64,000 bases of DNA. Origin: Roseitalea sp. (GTDB taxonomy: Bacteria; Pseudomonadota; Alphaproteobacteria; Rhizobiales; Rhizobiaceae). Made by a program: the position numbers and the translations under genes. Where the stretch lies: assembly GCA_017642895.1 (NCBI GenBank), contig JAEPON010000017.1:16393-80392 (forward strand), read 5' to 3'. The notes below the pieces were generated by a model. The model searched no databases. It saw only the letters and a list, made by a program, of their open reading frames with translations, and had not been told where the DNA came from. How positions within the stretch are numbered: position 1 is the first letter of the stretch; the number at the start of each line of letters is the position of its first letter. This document shows, one piece after another, positions 52,798 to 61,267 of this stretch.

Positions 52798-53625
52798 ATG
52801 ACTCACCAACCTATCCTCGTTATCGGCGCCACCGGCAAAACCGGCTCCCGCGTCGCCAGCAAACTAGAAGCTAAGGGCATAGCCGTGCGGCGCGGTGCAC
52901 GAGGTTCAGAGACCCCTTTCGATTGGGAAGACCCGGCAACTTGGGCGCCGGCGCTAAGCGGAGTTTCAAAGGCCTATGTGACCTACTTCCCGGATCTGGC
53001 CTTCCCCGGTGCGGTCGAGAAATTGGAGGCGTTCACTAAGGTTGCGGCCAAAACCGGGTTACAGCACATCGTCCTGCTTTCGGGCCGCGGCGAGTATTTT
53101 GCCAGCATGGGCGAAGACGTTGTCCGCAACTCGGGACTACCCTTTACCATCGTGCGGGCTGCATGGTTTGCGCAGAACTTTTCCGAAGGGTATCTGCGTG
53201 ACCCGGTCCTGGGCGGCGTACTTCCGATGCCGGGCGGCGACATTGCCGAACCGATCATCGACATTGACGACATCGCCGATGTTGTCGTCGCGGCACTGAC
53301 CGAAGAAGGTCATTTGGGCGAGCGTTACGAAGTGACCGGCCCCCGCTTGATGACGTTCGCCGAGATGGCCGAGGTGCTGTCTACGACGCTGGGGCGTCCG
53401 ATCCAGCACATCCCAATCACGTTTGAAGACTTCCACGCCAATGTCGCGGCCTCTGGCGGTGAGATTGTGGCCGACGTCTTCACATCAATCGCACGTGAGA
53501 CACTGGATGGCCGCAATGCACATACAACCGATGGCGTCGAGCGCGCGTTGGGCCGCAAACCGCGTGACTTTGACGAGTTCGCCAAGACCGCAAAGGCCGC
53601 AGGCGCTTGGTCTGTCGCCGCCTGA
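52798..53625 (+). CDS. NmrA-like NAD(P)-binding protein
   Basis: 275-residue atypical short-chain dehydrogenase: Rossmann VIGATGKTGSRVASKLEAKG, AYVTYFPDLAFPGA, HIVLLSGRG and TIVRAAWFAQNFSEG. No catalytic YxxxK. May be a redox sensor or quinone/ergot-type reductase (AgmA/NmrA family). ATG 52798 is 7 nt after AAGGAG; ATG 52792 is too close. Confidence 0.87.
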   Translation: MTHQPILVIGATGKTGSRVASKLEAKGIAVRRGARGSETPFDWEDPATWAPALSGVSKAYVTYFPDLAFPGAVEKLEAFTKVAAKTGLQHIVLLSGRGEYFASMGEDVVRNSGLPFTIVRAAWFAQNFSEGYLRDPVLGGVLPMPGGDIAEPIIDIDDIADVVVAALTEEGHLGERYEVTGPRLMTFAEMAEVLSTTLGRPIQHIPITFEDFHANVAASGGEIVADVFTSIARETLDGRNAHTTDGVERALGRKPRDFDEFAKTAKAAGAWSVAA

Positions 53626-53644
53626 TCCAACCCACAAAACGAGA

Positions 53645-53668
53645 GGCAGGAGACTCCGTTCTCCTGCC
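53645..53668 (+). other. hairpin ahead of DUF1772 gene
   Basis: A 9-bp perfect stem GGCAGGAGA / TCTCCTGCC with a six-base loop and no T-run lies between NmrA-like and DUF1772 genes. It may stabilise or partly attenuate the mRNA. Confidence 0.5.
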
Positions 53669-53693
53669 AAACAATCCATCAGGAGTAACGACT

Positions 53694-54194
53694 ATGTCGA
53701 CTGCATTCCATTTTCTTATCCAGTTTGCGGTTCTCGCCTATGCCTTTGTCGGTGGTGTTTTCCTTGCCTTCTCCGATTTCATCATGCGGTCTCTTGCACT
53801 CACCGGTGGCCGTGGCGGCATCGAAGCCATGCAAATCATCAACCGTGAGGTCTTTCGCTGGGTCTTCATGGCATTGTTTCTGGGTATGGCGGCCGTTTCG
53901 CCGATCATTGCGGGCTACGGCGCTTTTGGCCTCTCTGGACCAGCCGGAATGCTGGTCACGCTTGCTGGGCTGGTTTACCTCATCGGCTGTTTCAGTGTCA
54001 CCGTTTTCTTCAATGTGCCGATGAACGAGGCATTGGGGAGAATGGAAATGTCGTCTGACACCACGCGCGACTACTGGCTCCAGACGTATGTTTCCCGCTG
54101 GACCTTCTGGAATTCTGTCCGGACAATCGCCTGCGCTCTATCTGCTGCACTGCTTCTCTTCGGGCTTTTCTGGATGAGCCAAGACCAAGCATAG
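53694..54194 (+). CDS. DUF1772 (anthrone oxygenase-like) membrane protein
   Basis: 166 residues, four transmembrane helices. Family stretches: YAFVGGVFLAFSDFIMRSLA, GGRGGIEAMQIINREVFR, VFFNVPMNEALGRME and YVSRWTFWNSVRTIACAL. The fungal relatives oxidise anthrones; bacterial members are uncharacterised. AGGAG lies 8 nt before the ATG. Pairing with an NmrA-like gene suggests a shared redox task. Confidence 0.85.
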   Translation: MSTAFHFLIQFAVLAYAFVGGVFLAFSDFIMRSLALTGGRGGIEAMQIINREVFRWVFMALFLGMAAVSPIIAGYGAFGLSGPAGMLVTLAGLVYLIGCFSVTVFFNVPMNEALGRMEMSSDTTRDYWLQTYVSRWTFWNSVRTIACALSAALLLFGLFWMSQDQA

Positions 54195-54407
54195 GCCGGC
54201 GGTGCGTATCGTCCATGCGCCGCCCTAAGGCTTGGGTGAGTATCAGATCGTAGAAGGGCAGGGCGCCAAGCTGCCGTTCAGCAGCTCTTGGCGGCTTAGC
54301 GGGCATGGCGATTGGTCGAAGATGCATCCTCACCAACTTCGCCTGTGTCATATGGTCGTGACAACGGCGTCACAAACAACGGCCGGGCGGCGCTGCGTTG
54401 AGCGCGT

Positions 54408-55352
54408 TCAAACATGGCGATTTAGCAGCGCGCACCCTTGTCGCAAGCGTGTGATGTTCTCGCGTGCGGCGTCCAGGCTGCGTTGAAGCGTCTCGCGGGT
54501 CAGCCAGGCGACATGCGGCAAAGCCACCACATTGGGCGCGGACAAGATCGCCGACCCTCTATCGAGTGGTTCCTGCGCAAAGACATCCAAACCCGCCCCT
54601 GCAAGGTGCCCGCTCTTCAGGGCCGCAATCATCGCCTTTTCATCAATCAAGCGGCCGCGCGCCGTGTTGATCACAACCGCGCCGGGCTTCATCTGGTCGA
54701 TGGCCTTGGCGTCTAACCAGTTTCTCGTTTCCACCGTTTCGGGAACATGCAGTGAAACGATGTCGGATTGCGCCAACAAAGCTTGCCGTGGGACACACGT
54801 GCCGATGGCCGGCGAGAACGCGGTGCGACTGTGGATCAGCACCGTCCCACCAAGTGCATCGAGCACAGCTTCCAGGCGGCGCGAGACATGGCCATAACCG
54901 ACCAAACCCACCACTTTTCCCGATATCTCTCCAAATTGCCCTTGGGCTGAAGGCGGAAGTGCCCATGTGCCTCGCCGGCGCAATTGATCGTCTAAAGCGG
55001 GAATGCCACGCAGCACGCTCAGCATCAGGCCAAGCGTCAATTCGACCACGGCTTGAGTGTTCGTTCCGGGCATGTTGCACACCGCTATATTCCTTGCCCG
55101 CGCTGCTTCGAGATCGATGGCGTCCAAACCTACGCCGATCTTCTGGATCAGTTGGAGGTTTGGTGCGCGCGCCATCATGGCCGCGGACACCGGGTGCAGA
55201 ACATGAAGAAGCACGTCTGATTTTGCGAGCATCTCTTCCAGGTTGGGACCGTCGGCTTCCGCCACGATCTCTATGGCGAGCTGATCGCTTTCCAATGCCG
55301 CCAGTTGCTGGCGCAGCCATGGGCCGCTCGGATGATGAAACAGGGCACGCAT
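54408..55352 (-). CDS. D-2-hydroxyacid dehydrogenase (NAD(P)-dependent)
   Basis: 314 residues. The NAD-binding Rossmann motif is GLVGYGHVSRRLE, with Ser in place of the last Gly of GxGxxG. The catalytic triad is Arg in NTARGRLID, Glu in FAQEPLD and His in LPHVAWLT. It resembles hydroxypyruvate/glyoxylate reductases and phosphoglycerate dehydrogenase. It is the last gene of the TRAP-to-dehydrogenase operon; its ATG shares one base with the stop of the enolase-like gene (TGATG). Confidence 0.9.
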   Translation of the reverse strand: MRALFHHPSGPWLRQQLAALESDQLAIEIVAEADGPNLEEMLAKSDVLLHVLHPVSAAMMARAPNLQLIQKIGVGLDAIDLEAARARNIAVCNMPGTNTQAVVELTLGLMLSVLRGIPALDDQLRRRGTWALPPSAQGQFGEISGKVVGLVGYGHVSRRLEAVLDALGGTVLIHSRTAFSPAIGTCVPRQALLAQSDIVSLHVPETVETRNWLDAKAIDQMKPGAVVINTARGRLIDEKAMIAALKSGHLAGAGLDVFAQEPLDRGSAILSAPNVVALPHVAWLTRETLQRSLDAARENITRLRQGCALLNRHV

Positions 55353-56644
55353 CAAGCTGCGGACCAAAGAAAACGATCGGCTGGCGGAAGCGCGGCTCCG
55401 CAAGGCGCGACGTCGGCGATCCGCAGTCCTTCGTTCCACTTGGCCATGCGTTCGGAGCGGGCGAAAGAACCCACCTTAAGCTGCTCAATACCCCAACCGA
55501 CGGCCATGTGCACAATGGTGACGTCTTCGGTCTCGCCGGACCGGGCCGATATGATGGCACCCCATCCAACCTCGCGGGCGGCTTCAAGCGCAGCGCGCGC
55601 ACCGGTTACGGTGCCCACCTGGTTGGGCTTCATCAGAAAAGCGTTGCACGCGCCGGCCGCCGCCGCGGCGCGTATCCGAGTTTCACTTGTCACGGCTGCG
55701 TCATCGGCAACAACCTGGACGGTCGATCCGGCGCGGCTGGTGAACGCCGCCAACCCGACCAAGTCATCTTCGGCCAACGGGTCTTCCACCGCGACGATCG
55801 GATATAATCGCAGCCATTTCAGTATGAGCTCCGAAAAGGCATCTGTCCCCAGTTTGATGCCGTCACACGATAATGAATATCGGCCATCCTCGTTGAATTC
55901 CGAGGCTGCGATATCAAGTGAAATAGCGATCTCTTGGCCGGGTTTTCGGCCGCTTTGCTCAATGGCCCTGACAAGGATTTCAATGGCTTCTTCATTCGTA
56001 TCGAATACCGGCCAGAATCCGCCTTCGTCGGCCACACCGACGCGGCGGCCGCTTTCCGACATCAACGCGCCTGCGGCCCGATAGACATCGGCGACCCATT
56101 CCAGTGCCTGATGATAGTCGTCCGCGCCCACCGGCACGACCATGAAGTCCTGAATATCGACGCGTCGTTCGGCGTGAGCGCCACCACCGAAGATCTGCAC
56201 TTCCGGTAGCGGCAAATGCGGCGGATCGCGATCTCCGGCTAGATAGCGCCACAGCGGCAGATCGTGCGCGGCCGCCGCGCAATGCAGCGTTGCCATTGAT
56301 GTCGCAATGCTCGCATTGCCACCCAGGCTGGCCATATTGGGCGTGCCGTCAATCTCAATCATGCGTCCGTCAATTGCCGCCTGATCCTCGGCATCCATGC
56401 CGATGAGAGCGGGGGCGATGCGTTCACGCACGCCGGAAATGGCGCACTGGACGTCAAGGCCGGCAAACGCCGCGCCACCATCGCGCAGATCGACGGCTTC
56501 TCCAGCGCCGGTCGAAGCGCCCGCAGGCGCAATGGCTCTGCCTGTCGCGCCACCGGCCGTGGACACTTCGACCTCCACGGTGGGGTGCCCGCGGGAATCC
56601 CAGACGCGGCGCGCCCGGATGCTGTTGATAGTCGTTTTGCTCAT
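55352..56644 (-). CDS. enolase paralogue (phosphopyruvate hydratase family)
   Basis: 430 residues with the full enolase fold. Conserved: His157 in GGGAHAERR, Glu207 in ADEGGF, metal ligands Asp244 (SLDIAASE), Glu287 (AVEDPL) and Asp314 (VADDA), Lys339 (LMKPNQVGT) and the C-terminal LKVGSFARSERMAKWNEG. The otherwise near-invariant catalytic Glu of QEFM is Asp here (IQDFM, residue 166), and KVNQ is KPNQ, so activity may be altered. Four-base overlap (ATGA) with the kinase gene. Probably a pathway-specific enzyme, not the housekeeping enolase. Confidence 0.9.
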   Translation of the reverse strand: MSKTTINSIRARRVWDSRGHPTVEVEVSTAGGATGRAIAPAGASTGAGEAVDLRDGGAAFAGLDVQCAISGVRERIAPALIGMDAEDQAAIDGRMIEIDGTPNMASLGGNASIATSMATLHCAAAAHDLPLWRYLAGDRDPPHLPLPEVQIFGGGAHAERRVDIQDFMVVPVGADDYHQALEWVADVYRAAGALMSESGRRVGVADEGGFWPVFDTNEEAIEILVRAIEQSGRKPGQEIAISLDIAASEFNEDGRYSLSCDGIKLGTDAFSELILKWLRLYPIVAVEDPLAEDDLVGLAAFTSRAGSTVQVVADDAAVTSETRIRAAAAAGACNAFLMKPNQVGTVTGARAALEAAREVGWGAIISARSGETEDVTIVHMAVGWGIEQLKVGSFARSERMAKWNEGLRIADVAPCGAALPPADRFLWSAA

Positions 56645-57645
56645 CGGTGTGGGTTTCGGTTGAGAATTTCGGCAATTTCCAGCGGATGATCCGCCGGCGT
56701 GAGCAGGAACCGGCGCGCCGTCGCGCGAACGCGATCCTTCATGGCCTCCCCGGAAAGGTATTCGACCGGCGACTTTCCATCGACCCTGGCCAACAGCAGG
56801 CCGGGCAAAAGCGCCGTGGCGCGCTCGAGGACAGGCCCGGACTGATCTTCTGTCGCCGCGCGGGCATGGCCTTCGATCAACGCACTGATCGCCCTTGCCA
56901 AAGCGTCCGCCGCATCGGGTCGAACAACGCCCTTCAGCAGCAAATGGTTCAGAACGAATGCCAGATCGAAGGCCGGGTCGCCATACCAAGCGCATTCGGC
57001 ATCAAGGATCACCGGCGCCTCGTTCTCGCTGACCATGATGTTCTTGGGGCTGACATCTCCGTGCACCAGCGTTTCTCGACGCGCGGCGGTCGTGTCGGCA
57101 AGCGCGTTTAGTCTTACGGCGAGTTCGGGATGCCTGCGCGCGCATTCGCGCAGATAAGGATCAAGCCTTATCGCTTCGAACAATGCGCCCGTATCAAAGC
57201 GCTTGGCAAGATCGGGGCGTTCCCGTGTGGCGCTGATCAACCGCCCCAGATGACCACCCACACATCTTGCGACACCGATGTCCACCGATCCTGCCAGAAG
57301 CTGCGGTTTCCAAAGCGTCCATTCGGCACTGTCCAGGAACGGCAAAACAATCAGGCCCTCGGCTTCCACTTCAGCCAGCAGGTCCGGCGCAAATCCCGGC
57401 ACCTCGGCGCTGACCACACGCAGGAACTCCGCCTCGTAATGATTGCGTTCAATCGGGACTTCCCAGACTGCATCCACCGCCAGCCGATCGCGGGCACGCT
57501 TGACGCAAAGCGGGCGATCGGCTCCGCTCACTTTCCAGATGTCGGACGAAACGCCGCCCGTCAGAGGTACGAACCGCAAATGCGACCCGTCACGGGCCAG
57601 TCCCTTCGCCACGAGGCTCTCGGCGATTTCGATCGGAACGGTCAT
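56641..57645 (-). CDS. APH-fold small-molecule kinase
   Basis: 334 residues of aminoglycoside-phosphotransferase/choline-kinase fold: RFVPLTGGVSSDIWKV (nucleotide loop), VKRARD (ATP lysine), catalytic loop LVHGDVSPKNIM and metal-binding ILDAECAWYGDPAFDLAF. In this operon it more likely phosphorylates a pathway intermediate than an antibiotic. Overlaps both neighbours by four bases. Confidence 0.87.
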   Translation of the reverse strand: MTVPIEIAESLVAKGLARDGSHLRFVPLTGGVSSDIWKVSGADRPLCVKRARDRLAVDAVWEVPIERNHYEAEFLRVVSAEVPGFAPDLLAEVEAEGLIVLPFLDSAEWTLWKPQLLAGSVDIGVARCVGGHLGRLISATRERPDLAKRFDTGALFEAIRLDPYLRECARRHPELAVRLNALADTTAARRETLVHGDVSPKNIMVSENEAPVILDAECAWYGDPAFDLAFVLNHLLLKGVVRPDAADALARAISALIEGHARAATEDQSGPVLERATALLPGLLLARVDGKSPVEYLSGEAMKDRVRATARRFLLTPADHPLEIAEILNRNPHR

Positions 57646-58430
57646 GCGCCGGTCTGCTCCCCCTCGGCAACCACCTGATTGACCAGCGTCCCGACACCTT
57701 CAAGCTCGATCTCCATGCGGTCGCCCGGCGCAATGTCACCGACGCCAGATGGTGTGCCCGTGATGATGACGTCGCCGGGCTGGAGCGTGACCGCTTGGCT
57801 CAGATAGCTGACCAGTTCGGGCACGGAAAACAGAAGATCGGACGTGCTGCTTGATTGTCGCGTTTGCCCGTTCAGACGCGCTTCAAGCCGCAGGTCGGAT
57901 GGATCAAGGCCTGTCGCGATCACCGGGCCGAGAGGGCAGAATGTGTCAAAGCCCTTGCCGATTAGCAGGCAGCCCTGATCCATTTCCTCTTTCTGGATAA
58001 CGCGCTCACTGATGTCGTTGGCACAGGTGTAGCCCAGCACGACACGATCCGCCTCCGCGACGTCAATACGGCGTGTGGTCTTCCCGATCACGACTGCCAA
58101 CTCGGCCTCGTAGTGAATGGTCTGGCCCTCGCGCGGATAGATCACCGGGTCGCCCGACCCCGTGACTGCACTGGAAGGCTTCATGAACAGCATGGGCCGA
58201 ACCGGCGTCGCCATGCCCATCTCCGAGATATGGGCCTTGTAATTGGCGCCGACGCCAAACACGCGCGGGGCTTGCACCGGCGCCAGCAGGCGCACAGTGT
58301 GCAGATCATCGACGTCGCCCGTCGGCGTCATCCGGCCGAACGGCGTGCCATCCATGCGATGTAGACGGTTGTCTTCCAGATGACCGTAGAACACTCCGCT
58401 CGTCGTCTCGTAGCGCGCTATTTTTGTCAT
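57642..58430 (-). CDS. fumarylacetoacetate hydrolase-fold enzyme
   Basis: 262 residues. FAH signatures: FGVGANYKAHISEMG, KPSSAVTGSGDPVIYP, metal-ligand Glu pair in HYEAELAVVIGK, LGYTCANDISERVIQKEE and VIITGTPSGVG. Family members cleave or decarboxylate acylpyruvates or dehydrate 2-keto-3-deoxy sugar acids. ATG 58430 overlaps the stop of the preceding DUF6807 gene by four bases. Confidence 0.92.
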   Translation of the reverse strand: MTKIARYETTSGVFYGHLEDNRLHRMDGTPFGRMTPTGDVDDLHTVRLLAPVQAPRVFGVGANYKAHISEMGMATPVRPMLFMKPSSAVTGSGDPVIYPREGQTIHYEAELAVVIGKTTRRIDVAEADRVVLGYTCANDISERVIQKEEMDQGCLLIGKGFDTFCPLGPVIATGLDPSDLRLEARLNGQTRQSSSTSDLLFSVPELVSYLSQAVTLQPGDVIITGTPSGVGDIAPGDRMEIELEGVGTLVNQVVAEGEQTGA

Positions 58431-59365
58431 GGCATCGTCCCTTGAGTCATGGTGTTCGGAGTGAGGAAGGAGAGGCCAGCCAGCGCATGATCTGGCGGAT
58501 GATCGCCATCGTGGGCAACATAGCGGCAGCAAAAGCGAACTTCATCGCCAGGACTGAACTTGAGCCCGGCGTCGCGAATTCGTCCAACCGTCATCACACC
58601 CCAGTCGCTGACGAACCAAGCGTTGGCATCATGGGAATCGGGAATCATCGTGATGCCGGCCGTGTCACCACCGCCAACCGATCCCGAATAGTCCACCCAG
58701 GCTAGGCCGCGAGGACCGATCGCCGCCGCCCCGCGCGTGCCTCTATCGTCGATCGGCGCGCTTGCGGGATCGAGCGCTATGGCATCGGCGACCCGTGCAT
58801 TGAACCAGGCATGGCGGGTCGGCCCCAGAACCATGAAGTGATTGTCGGCCGGCGTGACGTCCGACGTGATATCGAGCACGAAGGCATCGTCCAGAACGCT
58901 GACTACCGTCCAGCGTCGTTCGGACAGCACGGCCCGGCCGTCGGACGCACCCCACTCCACGGGGCCAATCCACTCAAGCCTTTGTTCGATCAGCGCACGG
59001 GTGTCGGACTGAGTCGCCAGGTGCAATGATGCCTGTTCGATGCGGCCAGGGGCGCGACCCTGGAAGACCGTGTCCACGTAGAAATTGTAATCGTAGCGTT
59101 CTGTACCATCGGGGCCGTCGATCATCAGCGCGACGTGATCGGAGGCGACCCAGATGCCGCGATGGTGGGGGTGGTCGGCCGGCTGCTCCGCCGTCACCAC
59201 ATGGCCTTTCGGTGTCCAGACCGGATGCAACCCTGGGCGAAACGTTGCACGGGTGAATGCGCACACCGGTTTCGACTTGTGACGCAACACGTCGCGGCCA
59301 CCACCGGCGAACGCCCCGCGTGGCAGTGCGACATCCATGGGTTCAAGCGTGAAGCTGTCGGTCAT
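58427..59365 (-). CDS. PmoA-like DUF6807 family protein
   Basis: 312 residues of mostly beta structure. Hallmark stretches: FRPGLHPVWTPKGHVVT, DHPHHRGIWVASDHV, TSDVTPADNHFMVLGPTRHAWFN (in parts) and NAWFVSDWGVMTVG. Annotated widely as methane-oxygenase PmoA-like because of a naming tradition, it has nothing to do with particulate methane monooxygenase. Function unknown, commonly found in sugar-catabolic clusters. Overlaps the TRAP permease gene by four bases. Confidence 0.82.
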   Translation of the reverse strand: MTDSFTLEPMDVALPRGAFAGGGRDVLRHKSKPVCAFTRATFRPGLHPVWTPKGHVVTAEQPADHPHHRGIWVASDHVALMIDGPDGTERYDYNFYVDTVFQGRAPGRIEQASLHLATQSDTRALIEQRLEWIGPVEWGASDGRAVLSERRWTVVSVLDDAFVLDITSDVTPADNHFMVLGPTRHAWFNARVADAIALDPASAPIDDRGTRGAAAIGPRGLAWVDYSGSVGGGDTAGITMIPDSHDANAWFVSDWGVMTVGRIRDAGLKFSPGDEVRFCCRYVAHDGDHPPDHALAGLSFLTPNTMTQGTMP

Positions 59366-61242
59366 GGGCCCAGCACCTGCACCAACCCGGTCGACAGGAT
59401 CGGCACGAACGCGACCAGCAACAACACCGTGATCAATGCGCCCAGAAACGGCATGGCGGCTCGAAAAACCAGCATCGGGCTGGTCCTTGCAATCCTTGCA
59501 GTGGTGAAGATCAAAATTCCGAGCGGCGGCGTCAGCGCGCCGATCACCAGGCTCAGTACCACGATAATACCGAAATGGATGGGGTCGATGCCCGCCTCCA
59601 TGATGATCGGCGCGAAGATCGGAACCATGATGACCATCGCCGCGATCATCTCCATGAATAGGCCGATGAACAACAGCAGCAAGATGATCAGCAGCAGCAG
59701 CATTTCGGGCGACGTCGCCATGCCCGCCAGCGCCTGCCCGACTGTCTGTGGAACCTGTTGGCTGGCAAGCACCCAGGCAAACGGGCTCGCTGCCGCCACA
59801 ACGAACATCACGACAATGGTGTCCTGAACCGCTTCGCGCAAAGCCTGCACGAAGCCGTGCGCGGTCAGCACGCGATAAAAAACGATGCCGCAGAAGACCG
59901 CATAAACGAATGCCATGGCGCCGGCCTCGGTCGCGGTAAACACACCAAACCGCACACCACCGACAATGATGACCGGCAACGCAAGGGCGGGCAGAGCCAG
60001 AAGCAGCGCGTGCCAGCGCTCGGCCGCCGAACTGCGTTCGCTGTCACCGCCATAGCCGTGGCGGATCGACAGCAGATAAAGGACGAGGCTGAGGGCGACA
60101 GCCACTATCACGCCAGGCACAATCGTTGCGATGAACAGAGCCCCGACCGATACCGACGCCAGCGCACCGTAGATGATGAGACCGAGCCCCGGCGGGATGA
60201 GATTGGCGATCACGGCCGATGAAGATGTCACCGCGCAGGAAAAGGGTCGCGGATAGCCCTTGCGCTCCATTTCGGGAACCATGATCTTGGCGACCGAGCC
60301 GGCATCGGCCATCGACGATCCAGACACGCCGGCCAGCATGACGCTGGTGAGGATGTTCACCTGTCCCAATCCACCACGCAAATGCCCGACCAGATGGCTG
60401 GCCAAACCGATCAATCGCTTGGTGATCCCACCAGCGTTCATTACAGCGGCCGCGGTGATGAAGAATGGTATCGCCATTAGTGTAAAGCTGTCGGTGGCCG
60501 ACGCCATATTCTGGCTGATGGTCACCAGAAAGAGGGGCGGTTCTCCGGCCAGCGCGGCGAAGACGGCCACAACCAGCGCAAATCCAATGGGAACACCGAC
60601 GACGACCAGCGTCAAGGCAATGGCAATCAGAACGGTGGCCGGCTCCAGCGTCGCAATGATCGGCACCAACGGACCGACGACGGCCCAATAGATGGCATAG
60701 CCAACGGCGCACAAGGGCAGGCCGGCCCAGACCGCCAGTGGCGCCGGCGGCGCCAGCACCAAGAAGACCAGGCCCAGAACGGCACCGACCGGAACGGTCA
60801 GATAGAGCCACTTGATCGGGATCATCAGCGCTGGGGTGAATGACATGGATCGCGACACAAGTTCCAGGCCATGATGGGCAAGTGCCGCGCAGGCCGCGGC
60901 GATGAACACGACGCGGATGGCGACCGGCACGTGCTGGCTGGCATTGGCAAAGATCTTGTCGATCAGGTCGATCCGGAGATGAGCGTCCCGGTGGATCGCC
61001 AGCCCCATGCCCAGGAAGACCGTCCACACAAAGCCAAGCCGGGCCACCTCTTCCGGCCATGGCAGGCTGTTGTTCAATCCATAGCGAAAGAACACCTGCA
61101 TGACGGCGACGAGACAGCAACCCAGCAGCGTGACGACGGCGACCGTCTCGACCATGCGATCAAGCAACAGGGCGAGTTGACGTGTGAGAAAAGGGGGGCG
61201 CTTTGGGACAGCGCCCTCTTCGACCATGTCCTGAACGCTCAT
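59362..61242 (-). CDS. TRAP transporter permease, fused DctQ-DctM
   Basis: 626 residues. Residues 1-175 form the four-helix small subunit (DctQ: FFRYGLNNSLPWPEEVARLGFVW, DAHLRIDLID). The rest is the DctM-type large subunit (IPFFITAAAVMNAGGITKRLI, LAGVSGSSMADAGSVAKIM, IIVVLSLVIGALTPPLGILIF). Works with the DctP protein encoded 25 bases upstream. Confidence 0.92.
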   Translation of the reverse strand: MSVQDMVEEGAVPKRPPFLTRQLALLLDRMVETVAVVTLLGCCLVAVMQVFFRYGLNNSLPWPEEVARLGFVWTVFLGMGLAIHRDAHLRIDLIDKIFANASQHVPVAIRVVFIAAACAALAHHGLELVSRSMSFTPALMIPIKWLYLTVPVGAVLGLVFLVLAPPAPLAVWAGLPLCAVGYAIYWAVVGPLVPIIATLEPATVLIAIALTLVVVGVPIGFALVVAVFAALAGEPPLFLVTISQNMASATDSFTLMAIPFFITAAAVMNAGGITKRLIGLASHLVGHLRGGLGQVNILTSVMLAGVSGSSMADAGSVAKIMVPEMERKGYPRPFSCAVTSSSAVIANLIPPGLGLIIYGALASVSVGALFIATIVPGVIVAVALSLVLYLLSIRHGYGGDSERSSAAERWHALLLALPALALPVIIVGGVRFGVFTATEAGAMAFVYAVFCGIVFYRVLTAHGFVQALREAVQDTIVVMFVVAAASPFAWVLASQQVPQTVGQALAGMATSPEMLLLLIILLLLFIGLFMEMIAAMVIMVPIFAPIIMEAGIDPIHFGIIVVLSLVIGALTPPLGILIFTTARIARTSPMLVFRAAMPFLGALITVLLLVAFVPILSTGLVQVLGP

Positions 61243-61267
61243 ACAGGTGCGCCGAGATGTGTTGTGA

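Noticed and set aside
58427..59365. particulate methane monooxygenase subunit
   Set aside because: The PmoA-like label of DUF6807 is a naming artefact; there are no membrane helices and the context is sugar-acid catabolism.
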